A DNA stretch of 64,000 nucleotides, taken from NCBI GenBank assembly GCA_015075445.1, contig JABTUJ010000002.1, forward strand, positions 248,001-312,000, written 5' to 3'. The translations under genes and the position numbers were made by a program. The stretch is from Verrucomicrobiales bacterium. Lineage in GTDB: Bacteria > Verrucomicrobiota > Verrucomicrobiia > Limisphaerales > J093. The notes under the pieces were generated by a model that saw nothing but the letters and a program-made list of their open reading frames with translations, ran no database searches and was not told the origin of the DNA. How positions within the stretch are numbered: the stretch's first letter is position 1; each line of letters opens with the position of its first letter. Below are positions 1-7,202 of this stretch, piece after piece.

Positions 1-237
1 TATTGGCTGGCGCCGGAGCGAGCAGCAACCACCCGGGCGGAGGTGGGCGACGTTGTCCTGGCGTTGGGTGGGGTGATCCTTGCCAGCATCGGGGCCCTGA
101 ACCATGTGATCCTCCGGGCCAACCTCATGGAGCGCCCGGACCTCGGCCTCTGGCCGTGGGGCATCATGGCGATGACCCTCGTCGCGATGGCGGTGTTGCT
201 CCTCAAGACCATGCGGCGGTACTTCCGGTCTCCATAG
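1..237 (+). CDS. C-terminal end of a two-helix membrane protein (possibly CorA-like), truncated by window edge
   Basis: The frame is open from the first base and ends with TAG at 235-237, so only the last 78 residues of the protein are visible. They contain two hydrophobic segments (about residues 16-33 and 49-65) joined by a short loop, and end with the basic tail MRRYFRSP. The two-helix C-terminus, the loop containing WPWG and the RYFR tail resemble the end of CorA/ZntB-type divalent cation transporters. However, the signature GMN that follows the first helix in CorA would here be ALN. An internal GTG at 43 could be taken as a start, but the reading frame clearly continues upstream. The CorA reading is an inference of low certainty; the safe statement is an integral membrane protein C-terminus. 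Confidence 0.5.
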   Translation, partial: YWLAPERAATTRAEVGDVVLALGGVILASIGALNHVILRANLMERPDLGLWPWGIMAMTLVAMAVLLLKTMRRYFRSP

Positions 238-293
238 CCTCAGGCGGGTGGCCGCGAGACGGACGAAAAGCGCCGCTGGAAGCCGGCGCACTC

Positions 294-2250
294 GTGCGCC
301 TGTGAGGGCGCCCATACTGCGGGGTGGAAGTCCCCGTCAGGCGGCACATTCACCCGCCTGTGACCGAAGGCTACTGCGTCGTGGCAACACGGGGTGGGAA
401 GCTGCCGGAGGTGAACCACCGGTCCGTAACAATGCGAAGTATTGAACCCGCAACGTGAACCCGATTCGGCCACGCCGACCGGCGAGCCTGCGAGTGCTGT
501 GCGAAGCCCAAGCCATGACCCGCGTGGGAAACGCTCCCTCGGTCTCCCCCCGGAGATCGGGTCCGCTGGCTGGCGGTTACCGGCAGACGAAAAGGTGGAT
601 GGACGCAAATGCCGGGGCTGGGGCGGCGGGGTGGTTGGGGACGGAACGGAGGGAAGCATGGGCGAAGTAAGCAGGGAGACCCGTCGGGGTACAGAACGGT
701 GTTCATGGCCGCGGAGGCCCGAAGAGCCGCCCGAGGGGAGTCAGAGCGTCCGTAGTAGCGTCGAAGCGGGGTAATGCCCGGGGAGCGAAGGGACGCAGGA
801 AAGTGGAGACGGAACGACCATGACGAACGACGAACGGAAAGAACGACCGGCGATAGTGACTGGGGCGACTCAGCCTAAACAAGCCGGAGAGGTCCGCGAC
901 CTCCGAGGGTGGATCGAACGTTCGGTGTGGACGGACCGGATGCTAACGCGGCTCGCCCAAAGCGGGCCGACAACGGTATGGTTCGGACTCTGGGACAAAG
1001 TGCGTGTGCCTCGAAATCTGCAGGCCGCCTTCCAAGCGGTATGGCGGAATCGGGGAGCACCCGGAGTGGATGAGCAAACGGTGCAGGAGTTTGACCGAGA
1101 GGCGGCGTCTGAACTGGCCCGACTGGAGGAAGAACTGCGCACCCAGCGTTACCGCCGTCAACCGGCACGACGCGTCTGGATCGAAAAGATGGGCACGACC
1201 GAGCAACGGCCGCTGGGGATCCCGGCGGTGCGGGATCGGACCGTGGAAGCGGCCTTGCGCAACGTTCTGGAACCGATCTTCGAACAGGACTTTGCCGAGT
1301 GCAGCTATGGGTTTCGACCGGGGCGCGGCTGTCGGGAAGCGGTGGGACAGGTGGAGGAGCTCTTGCGCCGAGGCTACGTCTGGTGCGTGGACGCGGACCT
1401 CAAGAGCTACTTCGATACGATTCCGCACGAGGGGCTGATGGCGTTGGTCCAAGCGCGTATCGTGGACGGCAGCGTCCTGACGCTGGTGGAACAATGTCTC
1501 AAAGCCGGCGTGTTGGAGGAGCTCAAGGGCTGGCAGCCGACCGAACGCGGGACCCCGCAGGGGGCGGTGATTAGTCCGATGCTGGCGAACCTCTACCTCA
1601 ACCCGTTGGACCACGAGATGGGACGGCGGGGCTGGGCGATGGTGCGCTATGCGGACGACCTGGTCGTGCTGTGCCAGAGCGGGGAGGAAGCCGAGGCGGT
1701 GCTGAGCTTTCTGCGGGCCTGGACCACGGGGGCGGGGCTGACCCTGCACCCGACCAAGACGCGGATCGTGAACGCGACCGAGGTCGGCTTCGACTTCCTG
1801 GGCTGGCACTTTCGCGGCGGGAAGAAGTGGCCGCGGAAGAAGAGCCTCCAGAAGCTGCAGGAACGGTTGCGACCGCTGACGCGGCGGACCCACGGGCAAA
1901 GTCTGGGCGAGATCATCGCGCAGGTGAACCCGATCCTGCGGGGTTGGCACGGTTACTTCGGGAACAGTCACTGGACGGGCCTGCGCGGACCGGACGGCTG
2001 GCTGCGCCGCCGCTTGCGGGCCCTGCTGCGCAAGCGGGAAAAGCGGCCCGGATACGGGCTGAGTGAAGCCGACAGCCGACGCTGGCCGAACCGATGGTTT
2101 GCGGCGCAGGGCCTGTTTAGTCTGGAACATGGCTCATGCGCTTACGGTTAGTCTCGCAGAGACCCCACTGACCGGAGAGCCGTATGCGGGAAATCCGCCC
2201 GTACGGTTCGGAGGGAGGGGTGGCGCTAACCCCGCCATCCCTACCCCTAT
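294..2250 (+). mobile_element. Complete group II intron encoding its own reverse transcriptase
   Basis: The 5' end is GTGCGCC (294-300), a typical group II start. Domain I-III sequence follows, then the RT gene in domain IV, then domain V at 2177-2209 and domain VI ending CTACCCCTAT at 2250. Domain V pairs GAGCCGTA with TACGGTTC and keeps the AGC catalytic triad; the domain VI branch A probably lies in CTAAC near 2226-2230. Both junctions are confirmed by the uninterrupted repeat copy at 29230-29335, where the flanks are contiguous at 29260/29261. The last six 5'-exon bases GCACTC (288-293, IBS1) are perfectly complementary to GAGTGC at 492-497 (candidate EBS1). Total length is 1957 nt. Confidence 0.93.
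820..2151 (+). CDS. ltrA: Group II intron reverse transcriptase/maturase
   Basis: This 443-residue intron-encoded protein copies the intron into DNA and assists its splicing. The RT domain spans roughly residues 55-310. It shows the RGTPQGAVISP motif near 243-254, the catalytic YADD at 277-280, and LTLHPTKTRI with FDFLGWHF just after. The maturase (X) domain follows with NPILRGWHGYFG and a basic stretch RRRLRALLRKREKRP. It ends at AAQGLFSLEHGSCAYG with no HNH endonuclease domain, so insertion probably depends on reverse splicing into DNA at replication forks rather than on target cleavage; that is inference from family knowledge. The ATG at 820 is taken as start because the structured domain I-III RNA lies upstream. 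The ORF is intact and motif-complete, so it is probably active. It may also serve the ORF-less intron at 12384-13109. Confidence 0.95.
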   Translation: MTNDERKERPAIVTGATQPKQAGEVRDLRGWIERSVWTDRMLTRLAQSGPTTVWFGLWDKVRVPRNLQAAFQAVWRNRGAPGVDEQTVQEFDREAASELARLEEELRTQRYRRQPARRVWIEKMGTTEQRPLGIPAVRDRTVEAALRNVLEPIFEQDFAECSYGFRPGRGCREAVGQVEELLRRGYVWCVDADLKSYFDTIPHEGLMALVQARIVDGSVLTLVEQCLKAGVLEELKGWQPTERGTPQGAVISPMLANLYLNPLDHEMGRRGWAMVRYADDLVVLCQSGEEAEAVLSFLRAWTTGAGLTLHPTKTRIVNATEVGFDFLGWHFRGGKKWPRKKSLQKLQERLRPLTRRTHGQSLGEIIAQVNPILRGWHGYFGNSHWTGLRGPDGWLRRRLRALLRKREKRPGYGLSEADSRRWPNRWFAAQGLFSLEHGSCAYG

Positions 2251-2313
2251 CAGACGCGTTGCGCGTGCCGGACGCTGTGGGGGTCGCGCCAGCTTTTGAA
2301 TGCGGCCTGGTCA

Positions 2314-2343
2314 CTTCTTGCTCCTGCTCTTGCTCTTGCTCTG
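2314..2343 (+). repeat. Short hexanucleotide repeat (TCTTGC-type)
   Basis: About four and a half imperfect units of a CTTGCT/CCTGCT hexamer lie in the 216-nt gap between the intron 3' exon and the desaturase gene. The octamer GGTCACTT also occurs on both sides of it (near 2309 and 2352). No gene or clear promoter is seen in this gap; it looks like decayed repeat DNA. Confidence 0.5.
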
Positions 2344-2466
2344 TCCCGGCCCGGTCACTTGCATTCGGAGGTTCAGGGGACATACTAACACCAGGGTTTC
2401 GGACCGCTCCTTTCGCCACTTTTGGGCGCCGGGCGTTGGAAGCGGGGTGGTTCGGGGTCCTACCCT

Positions 2467-3495
2467 ATGACCGACGTGCAAACACGGGAGCTTCGACGGC
2501 AGATCGCCGCGCTGCGCCGGCAACGCCGCTGGCTGCCTTCGGTGCTGGCCCTCGGATCGACGTTGTTTTTGCTGGCGCTGGCGTTCTGGCTGCTGGGTTT
2601 CCATCTGACGTGGTGGACCGGCCTGATGGCTTTCGTGCTCATCGGCTTCATGCAGTACCGCCTGCTGCTCGCCTCGCACGAAGCCACGCACAAGACGCTT
2701 CTCCCGCCGTTGTGGCTGAATGAGTTCGTGGGCCTGGGCTGCGCTTCGCTCGTCGGCGTGTCGCTGTTCAACTACCGACGGGCCCACCTCGAGCATCACA
2801 AGACCCCGCAGAGCATCGAACAGGACATTGACGGTTACATCTACCGACCGCTGCTCGCCGCGCAGGCGGGCTGGCCCCGATGGTGGCTCCTTTTCACGGG
2901 GAACTACCGCGACATCCTCACGAAGCTGCGCCGCAAGTTCTTCGGGGACGGCGGTCTGCCGGGCACGCACGCCCTGGCGAACGCGCCCCGCCCCGGTCTG
3001 CGGGCGGTGACGCTGCAGGTCCTTCCGCTGGGGGGGGCTCAACTCGGCCTGCTCGCGGTGTTCTGGTCGCTCGGTTTGATCTGGGGCTATTTCTTCTTCT
3101 GGCTGGCGCCGTTGTTGACCATCGCCCTGCAACTGGACCGGATCCGGACGTTCCTCGAGCACGGCTACAACTTCTTCTACCCCGGTCCGCCGCAGGCCGA
3201 TCTGACGCGGGCGCCCCAGAGCACCATCGATGTCGAGACCCACTTCCTCGAGCGTTACCTGTTTGCGCCCTTCGGCTTCAGCGATCACCAGGCGCACCAC
3301 GCGCACCTGACGGTACCGTTCTACCATTTGCCGGCCCTCCGTCGGCTCCTCGAGTCCCACCAACCGGGCTATGTCCGGCGCGTCCGCAGTTCCTATTTCA
3401 CGCTGCTCGCGCGCATGATCCGCGCCCCGTTGGCGGCCGAACGTGAAGCGGATCTGCCGGTCCCTGAAACCGCCGTTTCTGCGACAAGCCCGTGA
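2467..3495 (+). CDS. Membrane fatty acid desaturase family protein
   Basis: A 342-residue integral membrane protein of the non-haem di-iron desaturase/hydroxylase superfamily, which introduces double bonds (or hydroxyls) into lipid acyl chains or carotenoids at the inner membrane. Three histidine clusters that bind the iron pair are visible: HEATH (71-75), HLEHH (107-111) and HQAHH (274-278). Hydrophobic segments lie near residues 26-45, 50-68, 86-100 and 190-225. The ATG at 2467 is chosen over an upstream in-frame start at 2422, because the N-terminus from 2467 (MTDVQTRELRRQIAALRRQRRW) is a typical cytosolic basic lead-in to the first helix. Its stop overlaps the GTG start of the next gene by four bases (GTGA), so the two are likely translated together. 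The exact substrate cannot be told from sequence. Confidence 0.88.
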   Translation: MTDVQTRELRRQIAALRRQRRWLPSVLALGSTLFLLALAFWLLGFHLTWWTGLMAFVLIGFMQYRLLLASHEATHKTLLPPLWLNEFVGLGCASLVGVSLFNYRRAHLEHHKTPQSIEQDIDGYIYRPLLAAQAGWPRWWLLFTGNYRDILTKLRRKFFGDGGLPGTHALANAPRPGLRAVTLQVLPLGGAQLGLLAVFWSLGLIWGYFFFWLAPLLTIALQLDRIRTFLEHGYNFFYPGPPQADLTRAPQSTIDVETHFLERYLFAPFGFSDHQAHHAHLTVPFYHLPALRRLLESHQPGYVRRVRSSYFTLLARMIRAPLAAEREADLPVPETAVSATSP

Positions 3496-4508
3496 GCTGT
3501 CTGATTTGCGGTGGCAACGCCACGCGACCGGTCGTCCGGGCGCCTGACTTCGAGTACCAATGTCGCCCGGGCGAATGGAGCCTGGTCGAGTGCACGGGGT
3601 GTGGACATGTCTTCGTCGATCCGTTACCGGCCGTCGAAGAGGTGCCGGCGCTCTACCCGCCGGGCTACTACACCGTGAATCCCGGCTCGCCCATCTACAT
3701 GGAGGGCGCGGTGGTGGAAGCGAAGATGGTGAAGGACGCCGAGCAGCTTCGGCGCCGGCTGGGGACGAGGCCGATCCGTTCGGTGGTGGACATTGGAGGA
3801 GGCAACCTCACGCGGCTGATCAAGCTCCGCGAGGTGTTCGAACGCGAGGGGGGCGGACCGGTGGCGGCGGCGTGTCTCGATTTGCAGTTCGACGCGGCGG
3901 TGCGGCAGCAGGCCGAAGCGGCGGGGCTCCGCTGTGTGCTGGGCAATGTCGAGACCGACCTCGAGGCGCTGCCGGACGGTGGCCAGGACCTGATTGTGAT
4001 GCGGCAGTTGCTCGAGCATCTGCGGGACCCCCGCGCCGCCCTGCGGCAACTGCACCGGAAACTCTCGCCGCACGGGGTCCTGGTCATCGACACGCCCAAC
4101 CGCGGCGGCTGGGACTACCGGTTGTTTCGGCGACGGTACTGGGGAGGCTATCACATCCCGCGGCATTTCCACCTGTTCGACCTGGCGTCCCTGGCCCGGC
4201 TATTGAGGGAAACCGGGTATGCCATTGAGGCCCAGGGTTGCACGCCTTCGATCGCCTTCTGGATCATCAGCTTCCGGAACGCGCTGGGTTTGAACTCGCT
4301 GGCGCGCGGCTCATCGCTGGCCGAGTTCCTCAACCTGAAGAACCTGCCCGTGGTGGGCGGCTTCTTCGTCCTCGACTTGATCTGGTCCAAGCTCGGCGGA
4401 CAAACCTCGAACCAATTTGCGCTGGCCATCCGGGCTGACGCGGCAGGCCCCTCGCGACCGGGGGTGCCTTCCGCGGCCCCTGGGAAGGACCCGGCGCCCG
4501 GCCCTTGA
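3492..4508 (+). CDS. Class I SAM-dependent methyltransferase with N-terminal zinc-binding motif
   Basis: A 338-residue protein. The N-terminus has two CxxC pairs (C3/C6 and C34/C37, in CLIC and CTGC), a zinc-ribbon arrangement common in methyltransferases of surface-glycan and secondary-metabolite clusters. The Rossmann core begins near residue 95 with VVDIGGGNL (SAM-binding motif I). It continues with a DLQFD acidic strand end, then DLIVMRQLLEHLRDP and GVLVIDTPN, both typical of the methyltransferase 11/12 families. Translation starts at GTG 3492, overlapping the desaturase stop codon, so the pair forms an operon. Methylation of a lipid or glycan made by the neighbouring pathway is a reasonable guess, but the substrate is unknown. 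Confidence 0.85.
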   Translation: MSCLICGGNATRPVVRAPDFEYQCRPGEWSLVECTGCGHVFVDPLPAVEEVPALYPPGYYTVNPGSPIYMEGAVVEAKMVKDAEQLRRRLGTRPIRSVVDIGGGNLTRLIKLREVFEREGGGPVAAACLDLQFDAAVRQQAEAAGLRCVLGNVETDLEALPDGGQDLIVMRQLLEHLRDPRAALRQLHRKLSPHGVLVIDTPNRGGWDYRLFRRRYWGGYHIPRHFHLFDLASLARLLRETGYAIEAQGCTPSIAFWIISFRNALGLNSLARGSSLAEFLNLKNLPVVGGFFVLDLIWSKLGGQTSNQFALAIRADAAGPSRPGVPSAAPGKDPAPGP

Positions 4509-4536
4509 AGTCGCTCGTTCAACGCACCGTATCGTT

Positions 4537-6459
4537 ATGAAAACCCTCACCTCGCTCCTTGCCCTGACCTTGTTCGGCGCCGTGCCGGTCGGTCTCGCCC
4601 AAGGCACTGCCTTCACCTATCAAGGCCAGCTTGCGGATGGCGGTGTTGCCGTCACCGGAAGCTACGATGTCCGCGCGATCCTCTACAATGCGGGCATAGG
4701 TGGAGCCCAAGTCGGCCCCATCATCACCAACCTGGCGGTTGTCGTCGAACGGGGCTGCTTCACCGCCCCGCTGGACTTTGGCAGTGGAGTCTTTGACGGC
4801 TCCCGACGCTGGCTGGAACTCGCCGTCCGACCCAGCGGCAGCGGCGCTTTCACGGCCCTCAACCCCCGCCAGGAACTCACGCCCTCGCCCTATGCCCTCT
4901 ACGCCCTGACGCCCGCGGGTCCGAAGGGCGACACCGGCGCGCCCGGGCCGCAAGGACCCGCCGGTCCCATGGGACCCAAGGGCGACAAGGGCGACAAGGG
5001 TGATACTGGCGCGACCGGGCCGGCCGGCCCGCAAGGCCCGGCGGGATCAGCCGACGCGTGGGGCCGGACCGGTAACGCCGGAACCAACCCCTCGAGCAAC
5101 TTCCTCGGAACTACGGACACGCAACCGCTCGTCTTGCGCGCCGCGAATCAACAAGTCCTCCGTTTGGAGGCGCAAGTCAGCGGCACGCGCATCATCGGCG
5201 GCCGCGCCCACTCCCTGGATGCGGGCTCAACCAACTCGGCCATCCTCAGCGGACGGGAGAACACGATCGCGGCCGCGGCGCACGACAGCGTCATCGCCGG
5301 CGGGGTGGACAATGTGATCGCCCGCGACCAGCGCTCGGCCTTCATCGGCGGCGGGGCGCGCAACGAGATCCTGATGGACAACCAGCACGCCATCATCGTG
5401 GGCGGGCGGGATAACCGGATCGGGACCAACACGGTCCTCAGCCTGGTCGTCGGTGGTGGCGAGAACCGGATCGCCAACAACGTGGACGGCGGCCTCATGG
5501 TCGGCGGCTTCCGCAACGACATCCTCGGTTCGAACAACCCCAACCGCCGCGAGATCGCGCCCGTTCTCATCGGCGGCTCCGATAACGAGATCGGCCGCGA
5601 GAGCAGTTGGGCCGTCATCCTGGGTGGCGATAACAACCGCATCGGCACCAACGCCGCGAGTGCGATCATCGTGGGCGGCACCAACAATATCGTCGCGGAC
5701 AATGCCGGCCATTCCTTTGCCGCCGGGCGGCGATCACGGGTGAACCATCAAGGCGCGTTCGTGTTCTCCGACAGCCAGAACGCCAGCTTCGCTTCCGCCG
5801 GCGTCAACACGTTCAACGTCCGCGCCGAGGGCGGCATCCACGTCAACGGGGACAGTTCGATGTTCTTCGGCTCGTCCGTCCGGCAGATGATCAACCTCTG
5901 GAGCGACCGCTACGGCATCGGCGTTCAGTCTTCCACCCACTACTTCCGCACCGACGCGGCCGGCAGCTTCTCCTGGTACCGCGGCGGAACCCACTCGAAC
6001 AACGCCAACTCGCCGGGCGCCGGCGGCGTGGAAATGATGCGGTTGAACTCGGGCGGCCTGCGCGTGAACGGCACGTTTGTCAGTGCGTCGGATCGCAATC
6101 TCAAGGAGAACTTCGAACCGGTGAACCCGCGCGAAGTCCTCGACAAGGTGGCCTCCCTGCCCCTGAGCACGTGGAATTACCGCGCGGATCCCGCGGCCCG
6201 CCATGTCGGTCCCATGGCGCAGGACTTCCACGCGGCGTTCGGCGTGGGGCCGGACGACCGCCACATTGCGACCGTGGATGCCGACGGGGTGGCGTTCGCC
6301 GCGATCCAGGGCCTCAATCAGAAGCTCGAAGAGCAAGTGCAGGCGCAGGCACAACGGATCAGCCAACTCGAAGCCGAGCTGAACGACCTGCGGCGCCTGG
6401 TTCGCCAGGCCCTCGCAACCCCCGGCTCTGCCCAGGCCGCAACCGTACCGGCGCCATGA
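4537..6459 (+). CDS. Secreted collagen-like/YadA-like protein with C-terminal S74 chaperone domain
   Basis: A 640-residue exported protein; the signal peptide is MKTLTSLLALTLFGAVPVGLAQ, which decides the ATG at 4537 over an upstream in-frame start at 4417. After an N-terminal beta domain (FTYQGQLADGG) comes a collagen-like Gly-X-Y run (about residues 127-170). Next is a long set of near-identical strand-turn units with the pattern V-I/V-GG-x-x-N-x-I (about 220-410), as in YadA-type trimeric beta-rolls. The C-terminus holds a peptidase S74/intramolecular chaperone domain: SDRNLK with Ser518 and Lys523 as the expected self-cleavage dyad, then a coiled coil from about 590. In phage tail spikes this domain guides trimerisation and then cuts itself off. 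The likely product is a trimeric surface fibre. ATGA overlap with the next gene indicates coupling. Confidence 0.85.
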   Translation: MKTLTSLLALTLFGAVPVGLAQGTAFTYQGQLADGGVAVTGSYDVRAILYNAGIGGAQVGPIITNLAVVVERGCFTAPLDFGSGVFDGSRRWLELAVRPSGSGAFTALNPRQELTPSPYALYALTPAGPKGDTGAPGPQGPAGPMGPKGDKGDKGDTGATGPAGPQGPAGSADAWGRTGNAGTNPSSNFLGTTDTQPLVLRAANQQVLRLEAQVSGTRIIGGRAHSLDAGSTNSAILSGRENTIAAAAHDSVIAGGVDNVIARDQRSAFIGGGARNEILMDNQHAIIVGGRDNRIGTNTVLSLVVGGGENRIANNVDGGLMVGGFRNDILGSNNPNRREIAPVLIGGSDNEIGRESSWAVILGGDNNRIGTNAASAIIVGGTNNIVADNAGHSFAAGRRSRVNHQGAFVFSDSQNASFASAGVNTFNVRAEGGIHVNGDSSMFFGSSVRQMINLWSDRYGIGVQSSTHYFRTDAAGSFSWYRGGTHSNNANSPGAGGVEMMRLNSGGLRVNGTFVSASDRNLKENFEPVNPREVLDKVASLPLSTWNYRADPAARHVGPMAQDFHAAFGVGPDDRHIATVDADGVAFAAIQGLNQKLEEQVQAQAQRISQLEAELNDLRRLVRQALATPGSAQAATVPAP

Positions 6460-7109
6460 ACTCCAACCTCATTACCAACGCTGCCGCTTCCGGGAATGTG
6501 GGGCCGGTTTCCAGCTCTGCGGCGGGGGTTGTGGTGCAGGCTTCCAGCTCTTCCGCGGGGGTTGTGGTGCAGGCTTCCAGCCTGCACGTTCCGCGTGGTT
6601 TGTCGGCAGACCTGGGCGCCCGCGGCGACAGCAGGTCCCTGAGCCCACTCCTCGCGTTCGTCCGCGGTGGAAGGCGTTTGGCCGCCGTTGCGTTACTCAG
6701 CACCGGGACGTTGGCCACGTCCGCTCAGCCTCTCACCGGCGGGTCGTACGTGCTGGTGGGTGCGGTGGCGACCGGCGCGGGCGCGGCGACCGGTTGGCCT
6801 TACTCCCTCTCGGCCTGGGTGCCGACCGACGGTGCCGGTCGTTCCAGCGGGGGCGCTTGGGACCTCACGGCGGGTCTGCTGGGTTTGTACGGTGCTGCCG
6901 GCGATGGCGTCTGGTTGCGCGTCGAACGGACCACGAGCGGGAGCGTGCGGCTCTGGTGGGCGGCGGAGATCACGGGTTATCAGCTCGAGTCCACACCCGC
7001 GCTGGGGCCGACGGCAACGTGGCAGCCGGTCGTCCCCACGCCGGTGGGCAATTCGTACACAACAGACCCCACATTCCCGGCCCAGTTCTACCGGTTGCGC
7101 AAGCCCTGA
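6456..7109 (+). CDS. Secreted protein of unknown function with repeat-derived N-terminal extension
   Basis: A 217-residue protein whose ATG overlaps the stop of the S74 fibre gene (ATGA at 6456-6459). The first ~60 residues are low-complexity (GVVVQASS twice) and are encoded by a tandem repeat plus a palindrome. A hydrophobic signal-like segment, RRLAAVALLSTGTLATSAQ, follows only at about residue 72. The mature part has a beta-rich region ending in a module YQLESTPALGPTATWQPV...FYRLRKP, a common C-terminal module of secreted Verrucomicrobiota proteins. The gene may originally have started near the hydrophobic segment, and the repeat may have extended it upstream; no ATG is available there, only TTG. 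Function is unknown; co-translation with the fibre suggests a partner role. Confidence 0.6.
   Translation: MNSNLITNAAASGNVGPVSSSAAGVVVQASSSSAGVVVQASSLHVPRGLSADLGARGDSRSLSPLLAFVRGGRRLAAVALLSTGTLATSAQPLTGGSYVLVGAVATGAGAATGWPYSLSAWVPTDGAGRSSGGAWDLTAGLLGLYGAAGDGVWLRVERTTSGSVRLWWAAEITGYQLESTPALGPTATWQPVVPTPVGNSYTTDPTFPAQFYRLRKP
6522..6587 (+). repeat. 33-nt tandem repeat ending in a palindrome, inside a coding region
   Basis: A 27-nt block starting GCGGGGGTTGTGG occurs at 6522-6548 and again at 6555-6581 (period 33 nt, which keeps the frame). The second copy runs into a perfect palindrome at 6567-6587: GTGCAGGCT, 3-nt loop, AGCCTGCAC. This looks like a REP-type element that has been taken into the N-terminal coding sequence of the gene at 6456. 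Confidence 0.75.
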
Positions 7110-7202
7110 ACCGCGCGCCTCGTCCTTGCCGTGTCAGGCGGCGGAAGCCCGACGCGCTGCCCGAGGTGCCGGCCGGCATCACCCAACGGGTTCTCGGGGT
7201 TC

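Larger units (their letters stand above)
263..2297. repeat. Dispersed palindromic (MITE-like) repeat, split by the group II intron
   Basis: Bases 263-293 and 2251-2297 together form one copy of the element seen almost intact at 29230-29335. The left part begins ACGAAAAGCG and runs to GCGCACTC. The right part resumes with CAGACGCGTTGCG, matching CAAACGCGTTGCG in the uninterrupted copy. The right end is degraded: an internal segment carrying TGGAGTGC is missing, and the terminal CGCTTTTCGT has decayed to AGCTTTTGA. The intron therefore entered this repeat between GCACTC and CA. Confidence 0.75.

Noticed and set aside
2360..2400. Segment with TTCAGGGGACATACTAAC as a remnant of a transposase flank
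   Set aside because: It resembles sequences often seen beside REP-associated transposases, but there is no transposase or inverted repeat here, so it cannot be supported.
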